A stretch of 64,000 nucleotides of DNA, taken from contig NZ_CP036343.1 in NCBI RefSeq assembly GCF_007746795.1, positions 916,480-980,479 on the forward strand. Reading direction: 5' to 3'. This document shows positions 20,428 to 29,352 of the stretch, in pieces. Below the pieces are notes generated by a model that was given only the letters and a program-made list of their open reading frames with translations, was not told the DNA's origin and did no database searches. This DNA comes from Gimesia algae (GTDB lineage: Bacteria; Planctomycetota; Planctomycetia; Planctomycetales; Planctomycetaceae). A program made the position numbers and the translations under genes. How positions within the stretch are numbered: position 1 is the first letter of the stretch; every line of letters starts with the position of its first letter.

Positions 20428-20868
20428 CTGGATGTTTCCAATAACTTAGTAATAGAAAAGCTACGGACAAAACACATTTTCGTTTTCAGACGGGTCAGTA
20501 TTGATAGCCATCATTAATGGGTGCTTTATAGTAAATCATCAGACACATCACGGCAATCCTATCCTTGAGCGAATCAAATTTAACCAGAGCGTTTCTCAAT
20601 CGAATATACTCCGTCCAAATGGACCTGGAGACGCTATAGTAAAACTGGACACAGTCTAAACTGATTTAAGAAAATTTCGAGAGCAGTATTTTCTGTGCTT
20701 TATTAAGCAATTAAACTGAGCACCCGCCACACCGATCAAATGAGGCTTTTTGCCTACAGGAGCATTCATCCAGCGCAGGTTCCCGGAGTCGTACCAGCAG
20801 ACTGCAAATACCGTGGGAAAGAAAAGAATATACCGCCCGTGGAGGAGGCAATCGCTTAATAGTGTCGC
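20428..20868. other. Intergenic region with one dispersed repeat element
   Basis: This 440-bp gap upstream of the hybrid kinase and downstream of the 20869-21762 gene holds one copy of the dispersed palindromic element (20566-20659). No convincing open frame, RNA gene or terminator was seen in the remainder. Confidence 0.6.
20566..20659 (+). repeat. Dispersed palindromic element, copy 1
   Basis: About 94 bp, starting GAGCGAATCA and ending ACACAGTCTA. It matches copies at 35756, 38964, 43775 and 62077. An inner perfect palindrome (GTCCA/TGGAC) sits between outer arms AGCGTTTCTC and GAGACGCT, the left arm carrying one mismatch. Confidence 0.9.
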
Positions 20869-21762
20869 TCACCACTCATGAATGGGGACTATTTTTAGCT
20901 CAGAAACCGTACCGCTCTCCGATACCCAGACCGTAAAGATATCTTCCGTTTTCTTCTCATCGCGCTCCAGAATTTCTTTAAAGTTCACTCCCCAGGCCTT
21001 CATCGATTGGATTTTCCCATCTGCATCCACACTCAACGGAAATTCGATCGCTCGGCAATCCGCAAACTCAAATTGAGCTGGTTTCGTCCCCGGAGTGACT
21101 TTTATTTTCTGCTGCAGTTTCTCAAACGCCGCGCGCCCTCGTTCCTCAATCTGCTGTTGAGTGAGCGTGTTCTGCTCTTTTTTATTATCGGGTAGTTTGA
21201 GTTTCAGAATGGAACACAGCCACAGCCTATGCTTACGGATAAGATAAGTATCGAACTGATATAAATCCGGAGCAATTACTTTCCCCCGGGCTGTCACCAC
21301 GGCCCGATACTCGAGAGGAGGCCCCGAAGAACCGCCATAATTCGGGGAAAGTTCCCAGTTCACATGCCATCGATAGCCAATCTGTTTCTTTGAAACGAGA
21401 CTGGCCCCTCGATCGGAAAAATGGAAATCCGGATCCAGACGCAGATTAATCAGCGATGTGAACGCTTTGTCTGGCTTCGTACGTTGAATCACCTTCGCCA
21501 CCGGTACCACGTCATTCAATTCGACTGGCGGCGAATCCGGCTCATTAATAATGCGTTCAGGGTACGCGATCATCAGTGTCCCGACTGAACGAGATGTTTT
21601 CAGATCTGCATCAGGAATCAGTTCAGCGACCGATAAATTCGGGCCCAAGAAAAGTAACCACCGTCTCAGCATCGGATCAACATCTTGTTTCCTGTCGGGC
21701 TCTCCCCCCGCAGGCGATGCCGCAACCAGCATGAAGAATGTCAGCAGAACAATTTTTCCCAT
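20869..21762 (-). CDS. Exported protein of unknown function, paralog A2
   Basis: A 297-residue protein. The start at ATG 21762 has AGGA seven bases upstream and follows the previous gene's stop by three bases. A signal peptide covers residues 1-22 and ends near AGGEP. No known domain. It is clearly related to the gene immediately upstream: both share MLR/ER..LLF, an EF..C/NLQRA-like line and a C-terminal FTVWV.E.GTV..L strand, in the same order and spacing. The two are tandem duplicates and probably form one operon. A periplasmic location is inferred from the signal peptide. Confidence 0.8.
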   Translation of the reverse strand: MGKIVLLTFFMLVAASPAGGEPDRKQDVDPMLRRWLLFLGPNLSVAELIPDADLKTSRSVGTLMIAYPERIINEPDSPPVELNDVVPVAKVIQRTKPDKAFTSLINLRLDPDFHFSDRGASLVSKKQIGYRWHVNWELSPNYGGSSGPPLEYRAVVTARGKVIAPDLYQFDTYLIRKHRLWLCSILKLKLPDNKKEQNTLTQQQIEERGRAAFEKLQQKIKVTPGTKPAQFEFADCRAIEFPLSVDADGKIQSMKAWGVNFKEILERDEKKTEDIFTVWVSESGTVSELKIVPIHEW

Positions 21763-21764
21763 GT

Positions 21765-22721
21765 TCAATTCCTGTCCCGTTCGTCGATCAGTCGTAAATC
21801 AGCAACCGTTCCGTCCTCTTTCACCCAGACCGTGAACAGTTCCGGGGGCGTTTTCAGTCTCTTTGTCCGCACTTCCTGAAACTGCACTGCCCAGACGTAA
21901 AGAGATTCAATCTGCCCCTCAGCGTTCAGACGCCAGGGCAACCGCGCTCGCTGCAGATTCACAAACTGGAACTGGAACGATTCGGCCTTGTAGATCCCAT
22001 GCAACCTTTCGACCATTTTATCGAACGTTTGACGTGCCCGTTTCTCGATTTCGGACGGACTCAGTTTCTTCTGGGGCTCTACATCTGCGGCCTCCAGCTT
22101 CAGTTTCGCACAGGGCCAGATCCGGGGGCGCTCGGTTTCTCGGTAGCGGGGATTCTGATCGGGATCAAATTCCGGTTTGGGCAGCAATAACGGAACGGTA
22201 TCGATCAGATAACGGTCATGCGGAATCAGAGAACCTCGCGAATCGACCAGCGCCTTGATCAACTCTGGCTCTTCCACCAGACCTCCATAGACCGGGAACC
22301 GTTTCCAGACCACTTCCCACAGAAACGATTCTGTTTGATCCTCGTCTCCCGAGGCACCCCACTGCGCCAAATTCGCCTTTTGAAACTGAAACGTCTGCTT
22401 CTGCTCCAACTGCTGATTCACCAACGCCAGAAAGGCGGCATCCGGCTCCGAAGCAGTGACTGCTTTGCCAACCCGTACCATAGACTCCAACTGCACGGGT
22501 TTCTGCTTCAGGCCTCTGCGTTTCCAGTCACCTGGTTCATAAGTCAAGAGCAAATGCCCCATGCGAATCACATAGATACTGTTGCGGTCGATTTCAGTCA
22601 GACGGGGCATCTGCTCAGAATTCATCTTCCAGTCTTTGAATTCCGTGGGAGCCTGAGCTACTGCGGCAGCTTCACCAACAGCAATGAAAGTCAGCATCAG
22701 TAACAGGCATTTCAGATTCAT
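21765..22721 (-). CDS. Exported protein of unknown function, paralog A1
   Basis: A 318-residue protein with a signal peptide (residues 1-22, cleavage after VAQA). GAGGGAA precedes the ATG at 22721. The fold is unknown. The C-terminal half resembles the downstream neighbour, with the shared sequence FTVWV...GTVADL at the end. A conserved SPSEIEKRARQTFDKM helix in the middle corresponds to TQQQIEERGRAAFEKL in the paralog. The stop lies three bases from the start of the paralog, so the two are translated together. Confidence 0.8.
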   Translation of the reverse strand: MNLKCLLLMLTFIAVGEAAAVAQAPTEFKDWKMNSEQMPRLTEIDRNSIYVIRMGHLLLTYEPGDWKRRGLKQKPVQLESMVRVGKAVTASEPDAAFLALVNQQLEQKQTFQFQKANLAQWGASGDEDQTESFLWEVVWKRFPVYGGLVEEPELIKALVDSRGSLIPHDRYLIDTVPLLLPKPEFDPDQNPRYRETERPRIWPCAKLKLEAADVEPQKKLSPSEIEKRARQTFDKMVERLHGIYKAESFQFQFVNLQRARLPWRLNAEGQIESLYVWAVQFQEVRTKRLKTPPELFTVWVKEDGTVADLRLIDERDRN

Positions 22722-22752
22722 TCTGATTCCCTCTGGAATTCAGTCGGCTCCC

Positions 22753-23286
22753 TCACCGCAATTCAGGCTGCCGCAACCTGGTGAAAAAACCGCTCAGTCC
22801 GCGAGAACCGAAGACCAGACAGAAACCAAACAGCAGTCGACAGGCAACCGCCACCCCCTCTGCCTGCAGAGTGAGGGGAATTTGAGCAAAATCGCTGGAT
22901 TTCTTTAACTGAAACAGTTGAAACAAAACGTTTCCCAGATCAGCAATCCCCCAGGTCAGAACCAGAAGTCCCACTGTAGAAAATGCGACTGACTGCATCT
23001 GTTCTGCGGTAATACTTTTCGAAGCCGACTTAATTTCACTGTCAGGTAACAGATATTTCACGATTGTCGCTGAACCAAACCAGAGCAAACAGGCTGTGAT
23101 GGTATAAAAAGTCAAAGGCATCAACTGCAGATAAAACATGCCGGAGACCGGTGTGGAAAACTGAGCCGAAGCCGTCTTCCAGGCGACAAACGTCATCACA
23201 AACGACGCCACGGTCTCCAGTGCCTTGATTGCATAAAACAACCCGACCAGTCGACAGCCAATATAAGCAACTTCTTCTTTTTTCAT
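22753..23286 (-). CDS. Four-helix membrane protein, unknown
   Basis: A 177-residue protein with four hydrophobic segments (about residues 10-35, 50-72, 95-120 and 135-160) and a basic C-terminal tail. GAGAGGA precedes the ATG. It lies 31 bp upstream of the paralog A1 gene on the same strand and probably belongs to the same transcript. No family recognised. Confidence 0.72.
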   Translation of the reverse strand: MKKEEVAYIGCRLVGLFYAIKALETVASFVMTFVAWKTASAQFSTPVSGMFYLQLMPLTFYTITACLLWFGSATIVKYLLPDSEIKSASKSITAEQMQSVAFSTVGLLVLTWGIADLGNVLFQLFQLKKSSDFAQIPLTLQAEGVAVACRLLFGFCLVFGSRGLSGFFTRLRQPELR

Positions 23287-23438
23287 CTGATCCTCTCAAG
23301 CCAGTTTTTAGACAGCGTTCTGCCGTCCCCATCGATACTGTTACAACCTTAACAGATTCAGCACCAAAATCAGAGCCGAATCAAGCTGACAGTTCCTGAA
23401 ATGTTTTCAATTCCCTCTCAGGTCAATCCAACAGATTA

Positions 23439-24215
23439 TCACGCTTGAAATGTGGCACGTGTTGCGATCAGTTCTGACAAATCCCGAAATGTTTTCAGGT
23501 CACCGAATTTCAGTTGCTTGCCTCCCAGTCGCTGAAGTTCCCAGCGAAACAGACAATACATCGTCAGAAACATACCAGGTACCAGAAGAAACCAGGGGCT
23601 CCCGATCCCCAGGGAAAACATCAATGCGAAAGGCAACGTCCCGGTCATCCAGAGCAGACTGAGATCGGCTCCTCGATACGAATCCCAGTTCACCCGTTCC
23701 GGCCGGGGCAGAGTACCCGGCGCCAGATTCGCAATCCGATACAGGAAGGCAAACGCATACCGATAAGAATACTCACGCAAATCTGTCGAAGGAGCAATCT
23801 CCGACACATCCGCGCCGGCTTCCTGCAACAGGGCCTGGATGGTCAGAAACGCCGAGGCAGGGCGGCACGGCTTTCCGAAAAACGTCTCTTCACGAATCAC
23901 AGGGACAGCTGCATACCGGGCGATCAACTCACACACACCGCCCAGTGTTTTCTCTCCCTCTGGCTCAAGCACCTGCTTCCATGCTTCATCCGGCAGATCG
24001 ATCTCCCAGAGTTCATTCTCAGCCCGCCCCAGTGGCCGCCACTCAACCAGGTCCATCTGATCCCGCCACTCTTCGACCGTTGATTCGAAGGTCAATTCCT
24101 CTCGCGGGAGCATATCGTAATCAAGCAGAAAATAGAGCCGATGCTGTTCGCGAAACACCGACAACACATATTCCGCCGTCACCGGCTCTCTTAACACAGG
24201 CTCTGCTGATTCCAT
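23439..24215 (-). CDS. Hypothetical protein with two C-terminal membrane helices, paralog B2
   Basis: A 258-residue protein; ATG 24215 is chosen because GGAG lies nine bases upstream and the N-terminus then matches that of the next gene (MESAEPV / MESASPV). A soluble N-terminal domain contains a conserved CRPASAFLTIQALLQEAG block followed by EIAPST. Two hydrophobic segments lie near residues 185-225, and the tail (LKTFRDLSELIATRATFQA) is nearly identical to its paralog. Unknown function; tandem duplicate of the 24258-25025 gene. Confidence 0.8.
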   Translation of the reverse strand: MESAEPVLREPVTAEYVLSVFREQHRLYFLLDYDMLPREELTFESTVEEWRDQMDLVEWRPLGRAENELWEIDLPDEAWKQVLEPEGEKTLGGVCELIARYAAVPVIREETFFGKPCRPASAFLTIQALLQEAGADVSEIAPSTDLREYSYRYAFAFLYRIANLAPGTLPRPERVNWDSYRGADLSLLWMTGTLPFALMFSLGIGSPWFLLVPGMFLTMYCLFRWELQRLGGKQLKFGDLKTFRDLSELIATRATFQA

Positions 24216-24257
24216 GAATTCATCTCCATTGAATGAGAAACACCGTGCACTCACCGC

Positions 24258-25025
24258 TCACGCTTGAAACGCGGCACGCTGTGCAATCAGTTCCGACAAA
24301 TCCCTGAAGGTTCGCAGGTTCCCGAATCGTACCCGGACCGGGTTACGTTCCTTAGTAGCATAGGCAGCAAGCACCAGGCATCCAAACACAAACATAAATA
24401 ACAGATAAGCTGCAGTCCCATATCCTACACTCAGAGGGCCGAGGAGGAGATAGTATAATATAGCCGCTGTTCCAATCCAGTTCGTATCCCACACCGGTCT
24501 TTTCACCTGCACTGTAGGTAAAACCCCGGGTGCCAGTTTGGCGATCGGTCCCAGAAACAGATCCAGATGCCGCCGTGTCATTTTCGATAAGGCCGTCGAA
24601 GGAGCAATTTCTGCAACATCAACACCAGCCTCCTGCAACAGCGAACGAATTGTCAGAAAAGCAGACGCAGGTCGACACGTTCGACCGATAAAAGTCTCCA
24701 GGGAAATCACCGGCATTGTCATTCGCACAGCGATCCGTTCACAAAAATCGCGCACTGTGTGCATCTGAGAACCAGATACCACCTGCGCCCAGTCTGACTC
24801 GCTCAACCCCAGCCAGTCTTTAGTAAATATACTTATTACCGCCGAGTCATAGAGCTGGCAGGCCTCAAACAGCGTATCCAGTGGAGAATCAAGCGTCACC
24901 GGGATTTCTTCTTCCTCGGAAAGATTTAAGCTTTTGCTCCATTCGTGACGCGACTGTTCCAGCAGCACATCCAACACATATTCCGGCGTCGCCGGCACTT
25001 TAACCACAGGGGAAGCAGATTCCAT
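24258..25025 (-). CDS. Hypothetical protein with two C-terminal membrane helices, paralog B1
   Basis: A 255-residue protein starting at ATG 25025 with AGGAG six bases upstream. It shares with the downstream gene the N-terminal MESA.PV start, the CRPASAFLTI..LLQEAG.DV.EIAPST block (about residues 105-135), a pair of membrane segments and the C-terminal TFRDLSELIA.RA.FQA motif. The start lies two bases after the stop of the TPR gene, so the pair is part of the same operon. No known family. Confidence 0.8.
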   Translation of the reverse strand: MESASPVVKVPATPEYVLDVLLEQSRHEWSKSLNLSEEEEIPVTLDSPLDTLFEACQLYDSAVISIFTKDWLGLSESDWAQVVSGSQMHTVRDFCERIAVRMTMPVISLETFIGRTCRPASAFLTIRSLLQEAGVDVAEIAPSTALSKMTRRHLDLFLGPIAKLAPGVLPTVQVKRPVWDTNWIGTAAILYYLLLGPLSVGYGTAAYLLFMFVFGCLVLAAYATKERNPVRVRFGNLRTFRDLSELIAQRAAFQA

Positions 25026-25027
25026 AT

Positions 25028-26164
25028 TCACTCCTTTGCCTCTTGGGCCAATCGACGGGAATTTCTGATCCAGCGCCAGATCAGCACACAACCGGGGAGT
25101 ACCAGCAGGACAAAACCACCAGCGAGGGACAGCAATAACAGAACAGCCCGCTTTGCGGGATCAGCAGGGTAGTTGGTATGATCCACTGTCAACTCTGGTC
25201 GCTGATAATACTTTTCGCCATAGTGTTGGTCCAGGTTCTCACCCGCATCCGCCCAGGCAGCTTCGTCCGACTCGATTTGCGCATAAAACACGTTCCCCTG
25301 TTCAATCTCCTGTTTCAACTCTGTTTCCAGCTGTTCCAGGTTGCGTGCCACCTGTGTTTCCAGGATCTCTTTGGCTCGCTCGCGGTAAAATTCTTTCGCA
25401 GTTGTCTCTGGCGCTTCATAGGCAGCTTTCAGATACGCTCGCGACGCCAGCAGTTTGGAATCATCCTGCCAGTCAGTTGCCATCAGCAGATCTCCCAGCG
25501 CTTCCAGCAGAATCGGAGAACGATAATTGCCAAACCGCATCATTCCCAGCACACCTTTGACCGCTTTATCAATTTCCTGCTGTTCGTCTGCTTGTATCAC
25601 CTGTCGCTGTTCGAGTAGAAATGTGGTAAAACCAGTCTTCCCCAGATCGTAGCTTTTATTCAATGGCAGAGTCGCCCCCCCAGCCCGCTGCTGCATCACA
25701 TACTCCACCAGTAGCTTCTGATACACCTCGCGACCAAAATGCGCCTCCGGATTAATCTCAACTGCCCGCTTAATATGTTCCAGTCCCTCTGCATAGTGAC
25801 CGGCATGGATCAGGAACGTCCCCAGGTTCGCTTCCGACTCATAGCGGCCTTGTTCCGGCCAGCGTGCCATCTTCTCCTGAATGAGTTCAATCGCTTTGTC
25901 GTGCTCTCCCAGCTTTTCGTAAGCCACCGCCAGGTCATCATAGTCGGCCGGCTTACGATCCGCTGTTGTCTTTTGGCTACGGTCTTTGATCCGCCATTCA
26001 TAATAGGCATCCGAGTGCCTCAGAAAATGGCCGGTAATCAGTTCCTGCGCGTAGGGAAACCGCTGCCGTTCCATCTGTAGCGTGTCGTGGTCCCACATGC
26101 AGGCGAGCAGAGGAGTCGGCATCAGCAGCGTACAGACCAGAATCGAAGTGCCTAATGATCGCAT
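25028..26164 (-). CDS. TPR-containing exported membrane-anchored protein
   Basis: A 378-residue protein from ATG 26164, which overlaps the stop of the 84-residue gene as TAATG. A signal peptide (about 1-22, ending at LLACM) is followed by helical repeats; at least two TPR-like units are visible (DYDDLAVAYEKLGEHDKAIEL and HYAEGLEHIKRAVEINPEAH, near 75-150). A long helical region follows, then one C-terminal membrane segment near residues 340-362 with a basic tail. It is probably a periplasmic scaffold anchored in the inner membrane. The role is unknown; neighbours are all uncharacterised. Confidence 0.82.
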   Translation of the reverse strand: MRSLGTSILVCTLLMPTPLLACMWDHDTLQMERQRFPYAQELITGHFLRHSDAYYEWRIKDRSQKTTADRKPADYDDLAVAYEKLGEHDKAIELIQEKMARWPEQGRYESEANLGTFLIHAGHYAEGLEHIKRAVEINPEAHFGREVYQKLLVEYVMQQRAGGATLPLNKSYDLGKTGFTTFLLEQRQVIQADEQQEIDKAVKGVLGMMRFGNYRSPILLEALGDLLMATDWQDDSKLLASRAYLKAAYEAPETTAKEFYRERAKEILETQVARNLEQLETELKQEIEQGNVFYAQIESDEAAWADAGENLDQHYGEKYYQRPELTVDHTNYPADPAKRAVLLLLSLAGGFVLLVLPGCVLIWRWIRNSRRLAQEAKE

Positions 26165-26418
26165 TAACCTCGCTCCATTCCACCGATACACCACAACGCT
26201 CCGAACATCATATTTTTCTGAGCTGCTTCTTTCTGCTGTGAATCACGGGCTTCGCTTAACTGCGAGACAATCATCTCCGACGTTTCCTGATCGACGCCTT
26301 CCTCCATTAATGCTGCCTGAACCTGCTGACTCGAGGCGCCATCACGCATCTTTTCTGCCCCAAATGCGTAAAGTGCCTGTACCATTTCTTCCTGTGCCGC
26401 AGCTTCCCCGTTACTCAT
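26164..26418 (-). CDS. 84-residue helical protein coupled to the TPR gene
   Basis: Short acidic, Gln- and Ala-rich protein with an alternating helix pattern (GASSQQVQAALMEEGVD followed by MIVSQL) and a C-terminal hydrophobic NMMFGALWCIGG. This layout resembles the N-terminal part of larger bacterial membrane proteins in which that segment opens a membrane-spanning region; here the protein stops eight residues after the asparagine-methionine pair region. Its TAA overlaps the ATG of the TPR gene, indicating translational coupling. Confidence 0.7.
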   Translation of the reverse strand: MSNGEAAAQEEMVQALYAFGAEKMRDGASSQQVQAALMEEGVDQETSEMIVSQLSEARDSQQKEAAQKNMMFGALWCIGGMERG

Positions 26419-26505
26419 AGAACAATCTCCCTGATTTCATTTTCCGATTGACTTGATCTGGAGCAGGAAAATTTAATGGATGCTCTGGCTCCTGAGAGTT
26501 AGAAT

Positions 26506-27213
26506 TCATTCTGTTTTTTCTTCGACAGGTTTCTCTTCCGCTATCTCTTCCGCAGGCTTTTCGCCAGCAGGTTTCTGGGGTTGTTCTGCAGACGGCACAG
26601 GATTTTTCGCCGGGGTTTCCAAATTATCACCGGCAGGCGGCTTGGATGGTTTCTTCGGCAGAACTTGGGGTTGCTCCCCGTTCGTCGGTGGCGTCTGGCT
26701 TTGATTCTGTTCCTGTTCTGTCATCTGACTCTGGTTATCATCATCTTCATTCCCCTTGTTATGTTCGGCGGAACCAAAATAGAAACCAACGATCGTCCCA
26801 AATATTCCAATCAGAATGATCAGCACATCCTTGGCTTTATCCAGGTCATTTTTGCGGATTGCGATATAGGCCAGTCCCCCTGCTACCGCCATCGTACCCA
26901 GGCAGAACACGATCGTAATCAGATTACGGGCATTGTCAGGATGGGACTCGAGCGAATTCATCAACAAGAAAATCAGTAGCACAGGCAGACCGATGGAAGC
27001 GATCATCAGGTATGACACAACGGCACGAGCCCCACCGCTCGATTTCGAAAAGATCTCGGCCAGCGAAATCACTTTGGGAGTACGGCGAGGCGTCCTGTTT
27101 TCCAGCGCCACAATGCGTTCAGGAAGCTCACTGAACCCATCGGTCCGGAGAAATTCCTCTAATGCATCCACACGATCACTTAACGCGGCAAATTCTTCAT
27201 CAGATACTGGCAT
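26506..27213 (-). CDS. Membrane protein with coiled-coil start and proline-rich tail
   Basis: A 235-residue protein. ATG 27213 with AAGGA seven bases upstream is preferred to the frame extension to 27366, which has no support. Residues 1-45 form a short heptad-like helix (ALSDRVDALEEFL). Three membrane segments lie between about 65 and 155, the last ending in GTIVGFYFGS, a motif seen at the end of many small bacterial membrane proteins. The final 75 residues are a charged Pro/Glu/Lys/Gln-rich tail with repeated KPAEE/KPVEE units, probably disordered. Function unknown; same strand as the TPR operon, 87 bp upstream of the 84-residue gene. Confidence 0.75.
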   Translation of the reverse strand: MPVSDEEFAALSDRVDALEEFLRTDGFSELPERIVALENRTPRRTPKVISLAEIFSKSSGGARAVVSYLMIASIGLPVLLIFLLMNSLESHPDNARNLITIVFCLGTMAVAGGLAYIAIRKNDLDKAKDVLIILIGIFGTIVGFYFGSAEHNKGNEDDDNQSQMTEQEQNQSQTPPTNGEQPQVLPKKPSKPPAGDNLETPAKNPVPSAEQPQKPAGEKPAEEIAEEKPVEEKTE

Positions 27214-27355
27214 GGTTTTTTCCTTACACAGCAGGTTCAAGTGTGAGGTCGTAACATCTGATTTGACTAGTGCCAATAACAAAGTAACACGTGAGACTGC
27301 AGACAGCAAGCAGTTTCTGCAGAACAGGGGACGCCCTGGATAAACAGTCGAACCA

Positions 27356-27850
27356 TCAATACTCAAAATCAGTCGCCAGGCAATCCCAGTCCAACTGTTT
27401 CAATGATTGTAATACTTCCGCATCAATCGGAAGCGCATAATCATCCTGATACCAGACCACCGTCAGGCAGGAACCATCCTTCTCCTGGTCGTGTGCCGGT
27501 GGAAATGATTTAAAACAGCCAATACAGCAGATCAACGGGATCCATTCCGGATCCATCTCCCATTCTTCAGGATAGTTCGATCGCCTCTCGCGCGCCTGTT
27601 CCCTGTCCCCCGGTTCATGTTGATAATCACGACGGCGTGGCGAGATCAGATGCGGCTCTCCCAGTGTATACTCACGATGAGCAGCGCGCCGCAGATCAAC
27701 ATCAATCCCCCAATCATTGGCTTTCTTGTCAGGGACACCTTCCAGCATCCCGGCATAAGTCTGTGACTGTTCCAGTTGATTGAGAATCAACTTCCGCCCC
27801 GACTCCTGCTGGAGTCGACAGGTCACATGAGATATCGGATCATATTCCAT
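27356..27850 (-). CDS. Hypothetical soluble protein
   Basis: A 164-residue protein from ATG 27850 (a TTG at 27883 is an alternative). Charged N-terminal half with RRDYQHEPGDREQARERRS. The C-terminal half contains CCIGCFKSFPPAHD, a hydrophobic core strand (SCLTVVWYQDDY) and an acidic tail. No family assigned; the last 60 residues look like a small alpha-beta domain. Confidence 0.65.
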   Translation of the reverse strand: MEYDPISHVTCRLQQESGRKLILNQLEQSQTYAGMLEGVPDKKANDWGIDVDLRRAAHREYTLGEPHLISPRRRDYQHEPGDREQARERRSNYPEEWEMDPEWIPLICCIGCFKSFPPAHDQEKDGSCLTVVWYQDDYALPIDAEVLQSLKQLDWDCLATDFEY

Positions 27851-27968
27851 AGCCTCATACTCAATTCTTGCGAAGTGTCTCAATCACCGGGTGCCATTTG
27901 TCGGCTTGCCCGACAGTGAATACCAGAGAGCGCCAATTCTGCTGAAAGAAAAGAACAGGGGGCCACCT

Positions 27969-28388
27969 TCAGGATTTTCGTTTCACCCAGTCCGCAATCC
28001 GCTCATTCTCTTCTAAATGTTCCCGTTCATAATAATAAACGGTTCCTTCTCGCAGCCTGACACTTTCAGCAACCACATAAAAAGGAATTTTCTCAAAACT
28101 GGCATCACTTTCAGCTTCAATACAAAAAACCGTATGCCTGTCACCGACGGCAATGAATTTCCGAACCACTTCGATTTCGTCAACGGAGGCCAGCCTAAAG
28201 AGTGGGTTCGAAAACAGAACTGGCAAGGAAAGATACATAACCTCGTGAAACTCAACTTCGACCTCGTGATAATACGCGAAATCAAAACTTCCGGTAATCA
28301 GGAGATTGTCCCCTGTATAAGAATCTATTCTGAAATCATCAATATTCGTTTTCTCAACAATCTCATTGATTCGCTTAAAGACGTCCAT
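27969..28388 (-). CDS. Hypothetical soluble protein
   Basis: A 139-residue protein from ATG 28388 with GGAG nine bases upstream. Alternating hydrophobic and charged residues suggest a small alpha-beta domain: SFDFAYYHEVEVEFHEVMYL in the middle and FYVVAESVRLREGTVYYYE near the end. No family motif recognised; the composition resembles small bacterial proteins that bind or neutralise a partner, but this is only an impression. Confidence 0.68.
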   Translation of the reverse strand: MDVFKRINEIVEKTNIDDFRIDSYTGDNLLITGSFDFAYYHEVEVEFHEVMYLSLPVLFSNPLFRLASVDEIEVVRKFIAVGDRHTVFCIEAESDASFEKIPFYVVAESVRLREGTVYYYEREHLEENERIADWVKRKS

Positions 28389-28522
28389 CACCACTCCACC
28401 AGTTCCCTTTGAATACATTGCACTAACGGCACTCCTGCCACCATCAGATCATCTTACCACATTCATCATACACACCCGAAATATCCACGTCAGGAAGCGA
28501 AACAGATCCTCCTGCTGACGCA

Positions 28523-29263
28523 TCACCCCGTCCCCCGATCCTCCGAAGGCGGATGCCCCAGTACCTGCCGATACTGGGCCGAGAACTGAAAGACACTCGC
28601 AAACCCCAACAGGTGCGCGACTTCTCCCACCCGCAGCCCCTCATGCTGCATCAGCCGCCGTGCGAATTCCATGCGGGTCCGTCTCAGAAACTGTTTGGGA
28701 CTCTCTCCCATCTGCTCGCGAAACAACCGTCTGAGATGCGGCTCCGAGAGCCCCGCAGTCTCCGCCAGCGCGCTGATCCGATGATTCTGATCCGGGGCCG
28801 CTTCAATCAGCCGCACCACCTTCCGCAGTCGATCATCCAGCCGTCGCTGTGTGCCTTGATCGCCCTCCGGAAACATCAGCCGCACCGCAGCCGCCAAGAG
28901 ACAGCCCCCCGCATCCGCCTGTTCCGCCTGGATCGTTTTCAACAAACCAATGAGCGCCGACCGTTGTGGCTCCTGGCCAGGGAAGGGGACCGCACGTTCT
29001 TCCGTCAACCGCGCCGCCGCCTGAAATTCGACAAACAGATACGAAACCGACTCCCGACTAAAATACCGGTTCTCCCGCACCCCAGGCGCCAACAGCCCCA
29101 GCCAACCCGCAGTGACCTGAAACGATTCCTCGGCGATGCGATACTCGCCGCTGCCCGACTCCACATACAGAAACCGGTAATGCGAGATCCGCCGGGGCCG
29201 CAGATGCAATTCCTGGTGAAACCGCACCCGGTTACTGGCAATATACTGAAATGAGTCTCCCAT
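28523..29263 (-). CDS. AraC family transcriptional regulator
   Basis: About 246 residues. An N-terminal cupin-like sensor domain (with GSGEYRI and GWLGLLAPG) is followed by the two C-terminal helix-turn-helix units of the AraC/XylS family: ISALAETAGLSEPHLRRLFREQMG and GEVAHLLGFASVFQFSAQYRQVLG. The start is uncertain: ATG 29263 gives a normal N-terminus but has a poor ribosome binding site, while the frame allows a TTG at 29335. It is divergent from the sodium:solute symporter operon, whose first gene begins about 90 bp away, and is the likely regulator of that operon. The inducer is presumably the transported sugar derivative. Confidence 0.9.
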   Translation of the reverse strand: MGDSFQYIASNRVRFHQELHLRPRRISHYRFLYVESGSGEYRIAEESFQVTAGWLGLLAPGVRENRYFSRESVSYLFVEFQAAARLTEERAVPFPGQEPQRSALIGLLKTIQAEQADAGGCLLAAAVRLMFPEGDQGTQRRLDDRLRKVVRLIEAAPDQNHRISALAETAGLSEPHLRRLFREQMGESPKQFLRRTRMEFARRLMQHEGLRVGEVAHLLGFASVFQFSAQYRQVLGHPPSEDRGTG

Positions 29264-29352
29264 CACGACAGTTTCCCAATGATCGTTTTTGACATATAAA
29301 TAACCGATTCTCCTATTCCTCAGTGGGATCGTCAACAGTAGGATGGCCGATT

